A stretch of 64,000 nt of DNA, taken from positions 1 through 64,000 of the forward strand of contig NZ_NOKT01000024.1 in NCBI RefSeq assembly GCF_002237655.1. The letters are read 5' to 3'. The stretch is from Streptomyces sp. XY006. Lineage in GTDB: Bacteria > Actinomycetota > Actinomycetes > Streptomycetales > Streptomycetaceae. A program made the translations under genes and the position numbers. Shown here piece after piece: positions 15,167-23,771 of the stretch. The first letter of the stretch is position 1; each line of letters starts with the position of its first letter. The notes under the pieces were generated by a model. It ran no database searches. It worked only from the letters and a program-made list of their open reading frames with translations, and was not told the origin of the DNA.

Positions 15167-17812
15167 TCAACGGCCCGGCGTCGCGTCCTTCTCCGGGCTG
15201 TAGAAGTGCTGATCCCAGGTGGCACCTCCGTCGGAGGTCGACAGTACGGTCCCTTCGTCCCCGACGATCCATGCGTCCCGTTCGGTCAGGGCCCGTACGT
15301 TCCACAGGGACATCCCGGTGCCCGTGGTGCCGGTCCGCCAGGTCGTGCCGCCGTCGTGGGAGGTCATGACGGTGTCGCTGCGGCCGACCACGCGGCCGGT
15401 CCTGCCGTCCGGGGTGAAGTGCACGGCGGTGAAGTTCTGCCGGGTGGGGCTCTCGCGGCGCTCCCAGGTGCGGCCGCCGTCGCCGGTGTGCAGGACGGTG
15501 CCGCGGTGCCCGACGGCCCAGGCCGTGGTGGTGTCCACGGCGTGGACGTCGATCAGGTCGTCGGTGCCGCCGCTGTCCTGTGCCTCCCAGGTGGCGCCGC
15601 CGTCCCGGGTGGCGAAGACGCTGCCGCCGGTTCCGACGGCCCAGCCGGTGCGGTCGTCGGCGAAGTCCACCGCCCACAGGGCGCAGTCGGTGGCCGGGAG
15701 CCGCTGGTGCGTCCAGGTGGTGCCGCCGTCCCGGGTGCCGAGGACGGTGGGGCCGTCTCCGACGGCCCAGCCGGTCCGGGCGTCGGGGCGGACGTGGACC
15801 TCCAGGAGGTCCTTGGCGCTGCCGCTGGGCTGCTGCCGCCAGGACCGGCCGGCGTCCTCGGTGACCAGGATGGTCCCGGCCCGGCCGACCGCCCAGGCGG
15901 TGTCGTGGCCGGCCGGGGAGACGGAGTAGAGGTTCGCGGCCGTGCCGCCGGGCTGCGGCGCCCAGCGGCGTCCGTCCCGGGTCGCCAGCACGGTGCCGCC
16001 GTCGCCGACCACCCAGCCGTCCCGGCCGCCGGGGAAGAGGTGCACGCCGTACAGGTTGCGTCCCGTGCTGGCGATGTGGGAGGACCAGCTCGCGCCCTGG
16101 TCGGCGGTGGCGACGACGGAGCCGCCGTCGCCCACGGCGCACACCTGCTCGCCCTCGGACTGCGCCCAGACGGCTTTCAGGTTGTCGGCGATGCCGCTGT
16201 CCTGCGCCTCCCAGGTGACGCCGCCGTCCTTGGTCGCGCGTACGGTGCCGCCGTCGCCGACCGCCCAGCCGCGCTCCCCCGAGGCGGTGAACGCGACGCC
16301 CCACAGGCTCACGCCGGTGCCGCTGTCCCGGGTCTGCCAGGTGAGGCCGCCGTCCTGGGTGGCCAGTACGGTGCCACAGCGGCCGACGGCCCAGGCCGTG
16401 CCGTCCGGGCCGGCGTGGACGCGGGTGAGGGTGGCGGAGGCTCCGGAGGTCTGGCCCCGCCAGGTGGCGCCGCCGTCGTCGGTGGCGAGGATGGTGCCCC
16501 CGCCGCCGACCGCCCAGCCCCGCTCGCCGGCGAAGTGCACGCTCAGCAGCGGGACGTCGACGCCCGTCTCCCGCCGGTGCCAGGTCCTGCCGCCGTCCTC
16601 GGTGGCCAGGAGCAGGCCGGCGTCGCCGACCGCCCAGCCCCGCTCGCCGGCGATGTGCACGCTCAGCAGCGGGACTTCGGTACCGGTGTCCCGCCGGTGC
16701 CAGGTCGTGCCGCCGTCGTCGGTGGCCAGGAGGAGGCCGGCGTCGCCGACGGCCCAGCCGTGCCGGGCGTCGGCGCGGAAGGCGACGTCCCACAGCTGCT
16801 CGCCGGTGCCGGTGTCGGCCACCTGCCAGGTGCCGCCGCCGTCCGTGGTGACGGCGAGCAGGCCGTCCCGGCCGACGGCCCAGCGGGCGGTGCCCGCGCC
16901 GTGCACCGCGACGAGGTCCTTGTGGATGCCGCTCAGTTGCGGGGTCCAGCTCTCGCCGCCGTCCGGGGTGGCGAGGATGAGGCCGGAGTCGCCGACCATC
17001 CAGCCGTGCCGGGTGTCGGGCAGGAACGCGAGGGACACCACGTCCTTGGCCGTGCCGCTGGACTGCGGGGACCAGGTGCGGCCGCCGTCGTGGGAGGCGA
17101 GGACGACGCCGTCGTCGCCGGAGGTCCTGACCTCGCGGCCGTCCGGCGCCGCCCAGAGCCCGTACAGATCGAGGCCGGTGCCGCTGTCCGCCCGCGTCCA
17201 GGTGGTGCCGCCGTCCGCGGAGCGCAGCACGGTCCCGGAGCGGCCGACGGCCCAGCACAGTTCGGGCGACACGGCGTAGATGCCCCGCAGGTCGACCTCG
17301 GTTCCGCTGCGCTGGACGACCCAGGTCGCGCCCGCGTCGGTGGTGGCGTGGATGCTGCCCCGCTTGCCGATGATCCAGGCGGTCTTCTCGTCCAGCGTGA
17401 AGCAGCGGGTGAAGTGGGTGCCGTCGGAGAACTGCCGCTGCCAGGTCACCCCGCCGTCCAGCGAGACGAGGATGGTGCCGCTGTCGCCGACGGCCCAGCC
17501 GGTGCGCCCGGCGGGGTCGAAGGAGATGCCGTACAGGTTCCGGTCCGTGTCCGTGCTGCGGCGCTCCCAGGTCCGGCCGCCGTCCGTGGTGTGCAGGACG
17601 ACGCCGTCGCGGCCCGCTGTCCAGCCGCGCCGGGTGTCGGCGAAGCAGACCGCGCGCAGGTCCTTGTCGGTGCCGCCCTGGGCGTGCCAGCGCCGGCCGC
17701 CGTCCGTGGTGCCGAGGATCATGCCGCCGTCGCCGACGGCCCAGCCGTGGCGCTCGTCCACCAGGCAGACGCCTTGGAGGTTGACGCTCCGCGGAGCAAT
17801 GGTGCAGGTCAT
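15167..17812 (-). CDS. Ycf48-like beta-propeller protein with 21 repeats
   Basis: An 881-residue protein made almost entirely of a repeat of about 42 residues, of the Ycf48/BNR type. The consensus is GWAVGDGGTILAT-DGG-TW. I count 21 copies of the terminal xDGGxxW element, from TTDGGRRW near residue 25 to TSDGGATW near the C-terminus. Ycf48 itself is a seven-bladed propeller, so 21 repeats would make three propellers. There is no signal peptide, membrane helix or catalytic domain. The ATG at 17812 has GAGG eight bases upstream. It lies between an MFS pump and a RraA-like aldolase. Propellers of this kind act as assembly or binding platforms; here a scaffold or substrate-binding role is only a guess. 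Neighbouring repeats near 16550-16740 are nearly identical at DNA level, a sign of recent internal duplication. Confidence 0.88.
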   Translation of the reverse strand: MTCTIAPRSVNLQGVCLVDERHGWAVGDGGMILGTTDGGRRWHAQGGTDKDLRAVCFADTRRGWTAGRDGVVLHTTDGGRTWERRSTDTDRNLYGISFDPAGRTGWAVGDSGTILVSLDGGVTWQRQFSDGTHFTRCFTLDEKTAWIIGKRGSIHATTDAGATWVVQRSGTEVDLRGIYAVSPELCWAVGRSGTVLRSADGGTTWTRADSGTGLDLYGLWAAPDGREVRTSGDDGVVLASHDGGRTWSPQSSGTAKDVVSLAFLPDTRHGWMVGDSGLILATPDGGESWTPQLSGIHKDLVAVHGAGTARWAVGRDGLLAVTTDGGGTWQVADTGTGEQLWDVAFRADARHGWAVGDAGLLLATDDGGTTWHRRDTGTEVPLLSVHIAGERGWAVGDAGLLLATEDGGRTWHRRETGVDVPLLSVHFAGERGWAVGGGGTILATDDGGATWRGQTSGASATLTRVHAGPDGTAWAVGRCGTVLATQDGGLTWQTRDSGTGVSLWGVAFTASGERGWAVGDGGTVRATKDGGVTWEAQDSGIADNLKAVWAQSEGEQVCAVGDGGSVVATADQGASWSSHIASTGRNLYGVHLFPGGRDGWVVGDGGTVLATRDGRRWAPQPGGTAANLYSVSPAGHDTAWAVGRAGTILVTEDAGRSWRQQPSGSAKDLLEVHVRPDARTGWAVGDGPTVLGTRDGGTTWTHQRLPATDCALWAVDFADDRTGWAVGTGGSVFATRDGGATWEAQDSGGTDDLIDVHAVDTTTAWAVGHRGTVLHTGDGGRTWERRESPTRQNFTAVHFTPDGRTGRVVGRSDTVMTSHDGGTTWRTGTTGTGMSLWNVRALTERDAWIVGDEGTVLSTSDGGATWDQHFYSPEKDATPGR

Positions 17813-17877
17813 GGGTGACACCTCGTGGGGTGAGGGACGTGGGAGGGGCCTGCCGGGGCGGCGGGCAGGCCGGGAGT

Positions 17878-19122
17878 TCAGGCCGCGGCGGCGGTCTTCG
17901 CGGCGGTGGCGGCCCGGCTGCGCACCCCGCGGGCGACGACCACCGGCATGGCGGCGCCGAGCACCGCGTACGACACGGCCAGGACGATCCAGCCGACGGT
18001 GCCGTGGCCGATGATCAGCCAGGTGAAGACGGCGGGGGCGAACATCTTGCCGATGTCGCCGCCCATCTTGTAGGTGCCCTGGTACTGGCCCTGGGCGTGG
18101 TCGGGGGCGAGGTCGAACGCTATGGTCCAGCTGCCCGCCGCCTGCCGGATCTCGCCCAGCGCGTGCAGCAGGGCGCCCGCGATCAGCAGGACGCACGCCG
18201 TCACCGCCCCGCTCGTGCCGGTCGTCGCGAACACCAGGCAGGCGGCCGCCACGCAGCCCGCCCCCTGCAGGCTCGCCCAGGACGCGGACCTCGGGTCGTC
18301 GGTGCCGCGGGCCGCCCTGGTCTGGAAGGCCACCACGAAGGTGGTGTTGACCAGCAGGATGACCGCGCTCATCCAGCGCGGGGCGTCCGTGTGGCTGATG
18401 ATCCACAGCGGCAGCACGATGTCGAGCAGCAGGGCGTGCGTGACGAGCAGTCCGTCCAGGGCGGTGAAGGCCAGGAAGGGCATGTCCCGCAGGACGGCGA
18501 AGGCCGCGCCCGCCGAGGCCGGCACCGGCGGCACCGGCGCCTCCTTGAGGGTGAGCAGGCCGGTGGCGAGGAAGCACACGGCGGTGAAGAGGACGGCACC
18601 TTGGAAGCCGACGCGTTCGCCCCAGGCCAGGACGAGGCCGGAGATGCAGGCGCCGATCGACATGGTCACGTTGAGCGCGGCCCGGATGTAGGCCATGACG
18701 TGGGCGCGTTCGCCCTGCGGGACGTTGGCCGCGATCATCGCCTTGCGGGCGTTGTTCCCGGCCCGGTAGGCGAGCCCCTGCACGCAGGTGACGAGCAGGT
18801 ACGACCAGAACCCCTCGACCAGGACCAGGGCGGCGGTCAGCGGCGCCAGCGCCAGGAACGACCACAGCTGGACCGTGCGCGGCCCGGCCCGGTCGGCGAG
18901 GTGGCCGAGCGGGATGCTCGACACCAGGACGAGGCCGGCCGCGATGCCCACGCTGATGCCGAGCTGGCTGGGCGTCAGGTGGACCATGGTCACGGCGTAG
19001 ATCGCGTTGATGGCCATCCACAGCCCCTGCCCCAGGCTCATCACCATGGTGATGAAGGTGAGCATCCGGGCCGGGCCGGGCGGGGGGAGGATACGGGTCA
19101 GCACGGATCGTCTTCCTGTCAC
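17878..19122 (-). CDS. major facilitator superfamily transporter
   Basis: A 414-residue polytopic membrane protein with about twelve hydrophobic segments in two halves, the usual MFS layout. The loop 2-3 region reads GHLADRAGPRTVQLWSF, matching the conserved MFS motif GxLaDrxGxRxv. The C-terminal tail is short and Ala-rich. The gene lies 30 bases after the membrane protein gene and 65 bases before the beta-propeller gene, in the same direction. Probable role: efflux of the cluster product or self-resistance (inference). It resembles in outline the second MFS gene of the cluster (25420-26724), whose LADRYGARRVLAAVYTGRGL motif is comparable. Substrate cannot be assigned. Confidence 0.87.
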   Translation of the reverse strand: MTGRRSVLTRILPPPGPARMLTFITMVMSLGQGLWMAINAIYAVTMVHLTPSQLGISVGIAAGLVLVSSIPLGHLADRAGPRTVQLWSFLALAPLTAALVLVEGFWSYLLVTCVQGLAYRAGNNARKAMIAANVPQGERAHVMAYIRAALNVTMSIGACISGLVLAWGERVGFQGAVLFTAVCFLATGLLTLKEAPVPPVPASAGAAFAVLRDMPFLAFTALDGLLVTHALLLDIVLPLWIISHTDAPRWMSAVILLVNTTFVVAFQTRAARGTDDPRSASWASLQGAGCVAAACLVFATTGTSGAVTACVLLIAGALLHALGEIRQAAGSWTIAFDLAPDHAQGQYQGTYKMGGDIGKMFAPAVFTWLIIGHGTVGWIVLAVSYAVLGAAMPVVVARGVRSRAATAAKTAAAA

Positions 19123-19152
19123 ATCGCCACCGTCATGGACTCGTTGGGGAGG

Positions 19153-20115
19153 CTAGGTCATGGGGGTGGACGCACCACCGTTGTGGGCGCAAACCGACTT
19201 GACTGCGGAAAGCCTGTTCTTCTCGTAAATCCAACGGCCGTTCCCGGGCCGGGCCCCTTGCCCGCCGCGCACCCTCGGGCAGGCCCGCACGGCCCGGTCC
19301 ACGCAGCGCGGGGCGCGGCTGCGGGGCGCGGGCGCGCGGCGGTGGTCGGGCAGGTCGTGCCGCCCGGCGAGCAGTTCCTGCAGGCGCACCTTGGCGGCCA
19401 TCAGGGGCATCCGCAGCCGGCGCTCGCGCGCTTCGGCCCGCCGCTGCCGGTCCGGGCGCCGCGGGCCGTACCTCCAGCGGGCCCAGGGCGCCCGGGGCCG
19501 GCCGAGGCGCAGCGCCCCGACGACCAGCAGCGGCGGGCAGAACAGTCCGACGAGCCCGGTCCAGGTCTTGCCCTTGAGCAGGGTGATCACCGCGAGCAGG
19601 AGTGAGCCGGCGACCTCGGCGGCGAACACCGCGGGGTCGCCGCCCGGGCCGAGGCGCCCCCAGTGGTGGAAGCCGGGCGGGCGCAGCCCGGTCAGCATCA
19701 TGCCGCTGAGGGCGACGGCGGCGAAGACGGCGTCCACCGAGGTGCGGCCCCGCTCGGTCCAGTAGACGTCCTCCAGGTGCAGGATGAGCGCGAACTCGTC
19801 CAGGACCAGGCCCGTTCCGATGCCGAACGCCACCGCGACGGCCGCGCGCCACACGGGCCGGCCGTCCGGTACGACCAGCCCGGCGACGCCCGCGCCCGCC
19901 ATGAGGACCACGCCGAAGACGACGTGGTGGACGTGGAGTCCGCCGAGCCGGATGTTCCCCGGCCACCAGCGGACCCCGGCCCGGATCAGCCGGACGCTGG
20001 CCCGGATCCCCACGAACGCGGTGAGCAGCCCGACCAGGAAGGCAAACAGCGGCAGCCGCCCCGGCGCCACCACGCTGCCCTGGAACCAGGGCTGAAGCGT
20101 GCTGAAGGGCCCCAT
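19153..20115 (-). CDS. polytopic membrane protein of unknown function
   Basis: A 320-residue protein with about five or six hydrophobic segments in its first two thirds. It then has a long, strongly basic cytoplasmic tail rich in Arg, Pro and Ala. A distinctive GLHVHHVVFGVVLM segment with three His lies near residue 60, and an Asp/Glu pair follows in GLVLDEFALILHLED. I recognise this as a conserved type of actinobacterial integral membrane protein, but no function is known to me. The start overlaps the response regulator stop by one base (TGATG type), so it is co-transcribed with the two-component pair. It might be an accessory sensor for the kinase that lacks its own, but that is speculation. 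Extreme C-terminal residues differ in codon use and may be unstructured. Confidence 0.72.
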   Translation of the reverse strand: MGPFSTLQPWFQGSVVAPGRLPLFAFLVGLLTAFVGIRASVRLIRAGVRWWPGNIRLGGLHVHHVVFGVVLMAGAGVAGLVVPDGRPVWRAAVAVAFGIGTGLVLDEFALILHLEDVYWTERGRTSVDAVFAAVALSGMMLTGLRPPGFHHWGRLGPGGDPAVFAAEVAGSLLLAVITLLKGKTWTGLVGLFCPPLLVVGALRLGRPRAPWARWRYGPRRPDRQRRAEARERRLRMPLMAAKVRLQELLAGRHDLPDHRRAPAPRSRAPRCVDRAVRACPRVRGGQGARPGNGRWIYEKNRLSAVKSVCAHNGGASTPMT

Positions 20116-20789
20116 CAGAGCCCGGAGTACAGGTGCTGGGGCCGTCCGCTGTCGCCGTACCGGAGGGTGAGCTGCAACTTGCCGTTGGCGGCGAGGAACT
20201 TCAGGTAGCGCTGGGCGGTCGAGCGGCTGATCTGGGCCAGCTCGGACACCTCCTGGGCGGACACCTGGTCGTCCCCGTGGTCGGCGACGATGCGGGAGAC
20301 CAGCTCGGCGGTGCGCTCCGAGTACCCCTTGGGCATGGCGTGTCCGGCCTCGTGGGTGCGCAGGGCGCCGAACGTCCGGTCGATGCGGGCCTGGTCCATC
20401 TCCTTGCCGTCGTCGATAGTGCCGCGCAACTGGGCGTAGGCCTCCAGCTTGCAGCGCAGGCCGTCGCTGGTGAACGGCTTGGCGAGGTAGTAGAGGGCGC
20501 CGGAGCGCAGGGCTTCGTGGACGGACGCGGGACGGCGGTCGGCCGTCACCATGATGATGTCGACGTCGTGGCCCAGTTGCCTGAGCCGGCGCGTGAGGGA
20601 CAGTCCGCTCTCGTTGGGGAGGAACTGGTCGAGAAGAATCAGGTCGATACCGCCGCGTTCGACGGCCGCGAAGGCCGGAGCGGCGCTGTGGACGATGCCG
20701 GCCACCCGGAAACCGGGTACCTCGGACACGTAATGGGCGTTTATTTTCGCCACGTAGAAATCGTCGTCGACGACGAGCACGTTGAACAT
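20115..20789 (-). CDS. CitB/DcuR-type response regulator
   Basis: A two-component response regulator of 224 residues. The receiver domain (1-120) shows the acidic pair in VVDDDFYV, the phosphoacceptor Asp in LILLDQFLPNESGLSL, the Thr in IIMVTADRR and the Lys in YYLAKPFT. The C-terminal half ends in a helix-turn-helix, SAQEVSELAQISRSTAQRYLKFL. This layout is that of the CitB/DcuR family, which commonly responds to citrate or C4-dicarboxylates and activates transporter or metabolic genes. Here it sits in a cluster with citrate synthase and aconitase homologues. It is the only DNA-binding protein seen between 0.9 and 35 kb, so it is the best candidate for binding the shared box upstream of operon A and unit D (inference). 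The N-terminal coding sequence is less GC-rich than its neighbours, with an ATA codon. Confidence 0.9.
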   Translation of the reverse strand: MFNVLVVDDDFYVAKINAHYVSEVPGFRVAGIVHSAAPAFAAVERGGIDLILLDQFLPNESGLSLTRRLRQLGHDVDIIMVTADRRPASVHEALRSGALYYLAKPFTSDGLRCKLEAYAQLRGTIDDGKEMDQARIDRTFGALRTHEAGHAMPKGYSERTAELVSRIVADHGDDQVSAQEVSELAQISRSTAQRYLKFLAANGKLQLTLRYGDSGRPQHLYSGL

Positions 20790-20849
20790 CTTTCCCCCGG
20801 TTACATGGTTCGCCCGACGCTCGCGCGCCGGTGCGGCTCTTTTGAATTC

Positions 20850-21503
20850 CTACGAACGGCGACCCATCGATACGGTGAAGACGGCGCCGCCGCCCTCACG
20901 GTCGGCGACGGTGACCGAACCGCTCCGTGCCTCGGTGATGGCCCGCACGAGCGAGAGGCCGATCCCGCGCGGCCGCTCGGCCGTCGACCGCTTGGTGGAG
21001 GCCCCCCGATCGAAGATCCACTGGCGCAGGCGCGGGTCGACGCCGGTCCCGTTGTCGCTCACCCTCACCTCGATGCCGCCCCGTCCCCGGCGGAGGGCGA
21101 CCTCCACCGTGGGCGTGGCGCACACCGTTCCCGCGACCGCGTCGAGGGCGTTGTCGATGAGATTGCCGACGACGGTGACCACCTCACCGGCCGCGTCGAT
21201 GTCGCCGTGCAGACAGGAGTCGGGGCTGATCCGCAGCCGTACGCCGCGCTCCTGCGCAGCGAGCAGCTTGCCGACCAGCTGGGCGCGGACCACACAGTGG
21301 CCGATCCGCTGGACGATCTCGCCGACCTCGGCGAGGGGTACACCCGTCGGTTCGGGGAACGAGCCCGGACGTTCCCTGGCGTGCCGGGCGAGCTCCAGCA
21401 GGCCCTGCAGTGTGTGCAGGGCGTTGCGCCGCTCATGCCGCCGGACGTCCGCGTCGGCGAACTGAGCCGGCGCACGAGGCAGGAGCACTTCATCTCGTGT
21501 CAT
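20850..21503 (-). CDS. truncated CitA/DcuS-like histidine kinase (no sensor domain)
   Basis: A histidine kinase core of 217 residues. It has the CitA/DcuS-type dimerisation H-box RRHERRNALHTLQGLLELAR and a complete HATPase: N-box GNLIDNALDAVAG, G1 DNGTGVDPRL and G2 RGIGLSLVRA. CitA/DcuS kinases are usually over 500 residues, with two membrane helices, a periplasmic PDC/PAS sensor and a cytoplasmic PAS. All of that is absent here, and no remnant is visible upstream. ATG 21503 has a GAAAAGG site; a GTG at 21527 is an alternative. It lies 60 bases before the response regulator. It probably acts as a soluble kinase, either constitutive or controlled through a partner. The conserved residues are intact, so it is not an obvious pseudogene. 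Confidence 0.85.
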   Translation of the reverse strand: MTRDEVLLPRAPAQFADADVRRHERRNALHTLQGLLELARHARERPGSFPEPTGVPLAEVGEIVQRIGHCVVRAQLVGKLLAAQERGVRLRISPDSCLHGDIDAAGEVVTVVGNLIDNALDAVAGTVCATPTVEVALRRGRGGIEVRVSDNGTGVDPRLRQWIFDRGASTKRSTAERPRGIGLSLVRAITEARSGSVTVADREGGGAVFTVSMGRRS

Positions 21504-21866
21504 TCGGGCCTTTTCCGTCGCTTTCACGCCTCGTCACCAGGGACACCGGATCGGGTTTCCGGCCCGTGGCCGCGCTCATTGGCAAAATCGGCAGAAGTCA
21601 CGCCGGGCATCCAAGCAACAGGGCAGCAGTCCACGCCACCTGATTTGCGCCATGCCCGCCGGATAAAGGCCGGAAATCGCTCCCGAACCAGGAGCGCCTG
21701 ACGGTTATGCGGCGCCGCCACCGGTTAAGGGCGGCCTGTGTTCCGCGGCTCTCCGACTGTCCCCGCCACCGTCGTCGGGTTGGCGCAAAGCGGTCGTGCG
21801 GTCTGCTTCCCGGCGCCGCGGGCTCCCCCGCGCTCGCGCCGTGCCGAGGTGACCGGTCGGCTCGAC
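21504..21866. other. intergenic region upstream of the two-component genes
   Basis: About 360 bases without a convincing gene. The short open frames here have no ribosome binding site and no recognisable product. The part nearest the kinase (21560-21740) is less GC-rich and should contain the leftward promoter for segment B. A minus-strand CGATTTCCGG near 21670-21685 partly matches the box CGATTTTTCCGG found upstream of unit D, but the match is too short to call. Confidence 0.4.
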
Positions 21867-21911
21867 GGGTCCGCACCGCGCGCCCGTTCGGGCGGCGCGG
21901 TGCGAGGACCC
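21867..21911 (-). terminator. hairpin after operon C
   Basis: A long imperfect inverted repeat lies 14 bases downstream of the PNPOx-like gene stop on the minus strand. Outer arms are GGGTCCGCACCGCGC and GCGCGGTGCGAGGACCC, and the inner stem is GCCCG-ttc-GGGC. This is the probable end of the ten-gene operon C. Confidence 0.65.
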
Positions 21912-21924
21912 ATGGTGGCGGCTG

Positions 21925-22482
21925 TTACGGCTCCTGGTGCGGCCGGGCCGGCAGCCCGTCGATACTGGTGGTGTTCTTCAGCCGCATGTAGTCCTCCAGT
22001 TCGCGGTCCGACTTGCGCCGTCCCCACTGGTCCTGGAGGTCGCGCTCGCGGACCAGTTCCATCTCCGGGACGGTGAACCCGCACGAGTCCGTGATGCGGC
22101 CGAGCGAGACGACGATGACGGAGCGCGGGATCGGGTGCTTGCCGAAGTGGCCGATGAGGGCGTCCCATTCGGGGGCGTCGGGAAAGACGCAGCGGGCGGT
22201 GCCGTACAGCCGCAGGGTCTTGGGTCGGCGGGTGAACGAACAGAACATCAGGGTGATGCGCCCGCTCTCGCGCACGTGCGCGATGGTCTCGGCCCCGGAC
22301 CCGATGAGGTCCAGGTAGGCCACCGTCGTGTCGTCGAGAATGGTGAACGTGTCCATGCCTCCCTTCGGGGAGACGTTGACGTGCCCGTCGGCCGACAGCG
22401 GCGCGGTGGCCACGACGTACATCGGGGACTGGGCGATGAACTCGCGCAGCGCGGGCGTCAGCCCGTCGTAGACCTTGCCCAT
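21925..22482 (-). CDS. pyridoxamine 5'-phosphate oxidase-like FMN-binding protein
   Basis: A 185-residue split-barrel flavin-binding protein of the PNPOx-like superfamily. The stretch MYVVATAPLSADGHVNVSPKGG and the following TVAYLDLIGSGAETIAHVRES match the FMN-binding core. FCSFTRRPKTLRLYGTARCV follows. Such proteins bind FMN, F420 or heme, and often reduce or isomerise small metabolites; true pyridoxine phosphate oxidases are longer and carry a distinct C-terminal motif that is missing here. The ATG overlaps the ligase 3 stop by one base (TGATG), which places it as the last gene of operon C. Possible roles (inference) are a flavin reductase or oxidase for tailoring, or an accessory gene. It converges on nothing, since the two-component genes run in the same direction after a terminator. 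Confidence 0.85.
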   Translation of the reverse strand: MGKVYDGLTPALREFIAQSPMYVVATAPLSADGHVNVSPKGGMDTFTILDDTTVAYLDLIGSGAETIAHVRESGRITLMFCSFTRRPKTLRLYGTARCVFPDAPEWDALIGHFGKHPIPRSVIVVSLGRITDSCGFTVPEMELVRERDLQDQWGRRKSDRELEDYMRLKNTTSIDGLPARPHQEP

Positions 22483-23771
22483 CAGGACCTCCTGTGCGCG
22501 CTCGGCGGCGTGGTGCCGAGCAGCCGTTCGGGACGGGGTGCCACGGCCGCGATGGGGCGGGGCGCGCCCGGCTCCGCGTCGGGCCGGGTCTCGATGGTGA
22601 TCCGGGCGGCCAGTTCCCGGGCCCGCTCGCGCGCCTCGCCGGCCGACGCGCCCCGCACGATGAGCAGCCCCGACCGGTCGTACGACCAGGCGATGGGGGC
22701 CACCGTGTCCCCGGGCGCGACGGACACCTGCACGGCCACCACCTGCGGGTCCGCGCGGACCTCGTCGGTTCCGGTGACGGACTCCACGATGCCCGGCGGG
22801 GCGGTCAGGAAGCGGATGGCGCCGCCGCCCCGGGCCGGGCGGGGCGCCACGGGAGCGGTGCGTCCCGCGTACCAGAGGAAGGCCAGGGCGTCGATGTCGA
22901 TGCCGTACACCTCGTGGACCAGGTCGGCGATCCGGTCTCCGCCGCGCCGGTTGTGGGACTCCACCAGGCGGGGGCCGTCGGCGGTGACGATGACCTCGGT
23001 GTGCGAGGGGCCGTCCTGGACGCCCACGGCGTCCAGCATCCGGGAGACCAACTCCTCGATCCGGGACGTGGTGTCCGCGTCGAGGTCCGCCGGCTGGACG
23101 TGCCCGACCTCGACGAACGACTCCAGCTTCTCCTTGGCGGTGTGGGCGACGACCACGTGCTCGCCCGCGAAGCTGAAGGCCTCGACACTGAACTCCGGGC
23201 CGCGCAGGTACTGCTCCATGACGAAGGTGTGCAGCCCGAACTCCGCCGCCCAGGCCGCCACGCCGGCGACCTCGTCGGGGCCGGGCACCAGCCGCACGCC
23301 GAGGCTGCCGGATCCGTACCTGGGCTTGATGACCGTCGGCCCGAACTCGGCGACGAACGCGCGGATGTCGGCCTCGTCGTGGCCGAGCCGGGCGGCGACC
23401 CCCTCGATGCCGCGGTCGGCGAGCAGCTCCCGGAAGGCCAGCTTGTCCTGCAGCACGCGGACGGTGTCGAGGCCGGTGCCGGGCAGGCCGAGGGCGGTGG
23501 TCGCGGCCGCCGCCGACTCCAGGCCGTCCTCGATCATCGACACGACCCTGGCCAGCGGCCGGTGCCGGTGCACGGCGGCCAGCAGATCGGCCACCGCCTG
23601 CGGGTCGCGGTAGTCGGTGAGGTGCGCCTCGGCCACCAGCTCCAGGCCGGAGCGGTCGAGTTCGTGCGGTCCGTGCACCCAGACGATGTCGAAGCCGGCC
23701 TGCCGCGCCTTGTGCAGGGCGGCGACCTGGCCACCGATGACGGCGATGCGTGGTGCGCTCCCGTGCGTCAT
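22482..23771 (-). CDS. ATP-grasp ligase 3
   Basis: A 429-residue ATP-grasp carboxylate-amine ligase. The pre-grasp domain starts MTHGSAPRIAVIGGQVAALHKA. The nucleotide-binding stretch is PTVIKPRYGSGSLGVRLV. The central SVEAFSFAGEHVVVAHTAKEKL and the metal-site stretch GPRLVESHNRRGGDRIADL complete the fold. The C-terminal 100 residues form a small extra alpha/beta domain ending in a Pro-rich tail. The ATG at 23771 overlaps the dehydrogenase stop (ATGA); the longer open frame upstream would lie inside that gene. It is closest in pattern to ligase 1. ATP-grasp enzymes of this type include dipeptide ligases and BacD-like L-amino acid ligases. It follows the N-oxygenase and aminotransferase genes, so it may join the N-oxidised amino acid to a partner (inference). 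Confidence 0.87.
   Translation of the reverse strand: MTHGSAPRIAVIGGQVAALHKARQAGFDIVWVHGPHELDRSGLELVAEAHLTDYRDPQAVADLLAAVHRHRPLARVVSMIEDGLESAAAATTALGLPGTGLDTVRVLQDKLAFRELLADRGIEGVAARLGHDEADIRAFVAEFGPTVIKPRYGSGSLGVRLVPGPDEVAGVAAWAAEFGLHTFVMEQYLRGPEFSVEAFSFAGEHVVVAHTAKEKLESFVEVGHVQPADLDADTTSRIEELVSRMLDAVGVQDGPSHTEVIVTADGPRLVESHNRRGGDRIADLVHEVYGIDIDALAFLWYAGRTAPVAPRPARGGGAIRFLTAPPGIVESVTGTDEVRADPQVVAVQVSVAPGDTVAPIAWSYDRSGLLIVRGASAGEARERARELAARITIETRPDAEPGAPRPIAAVAPRPERLLGTTPPSAHRRS

Noticed and set aside
19207..19224. Third copy of the regulatory box (minus-strand GAGAAGAACAGGCTTTCC)
   Set aside because: The match is partial and lies inside the 3' end of the membrane protein gene. It could be chance.
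21598..21876. Small open frames in the gap upstream of the kinase gene
   Set aside because: They have Arg/Pro-rich shadow composition, no ribosome binding site and no family resemblance.
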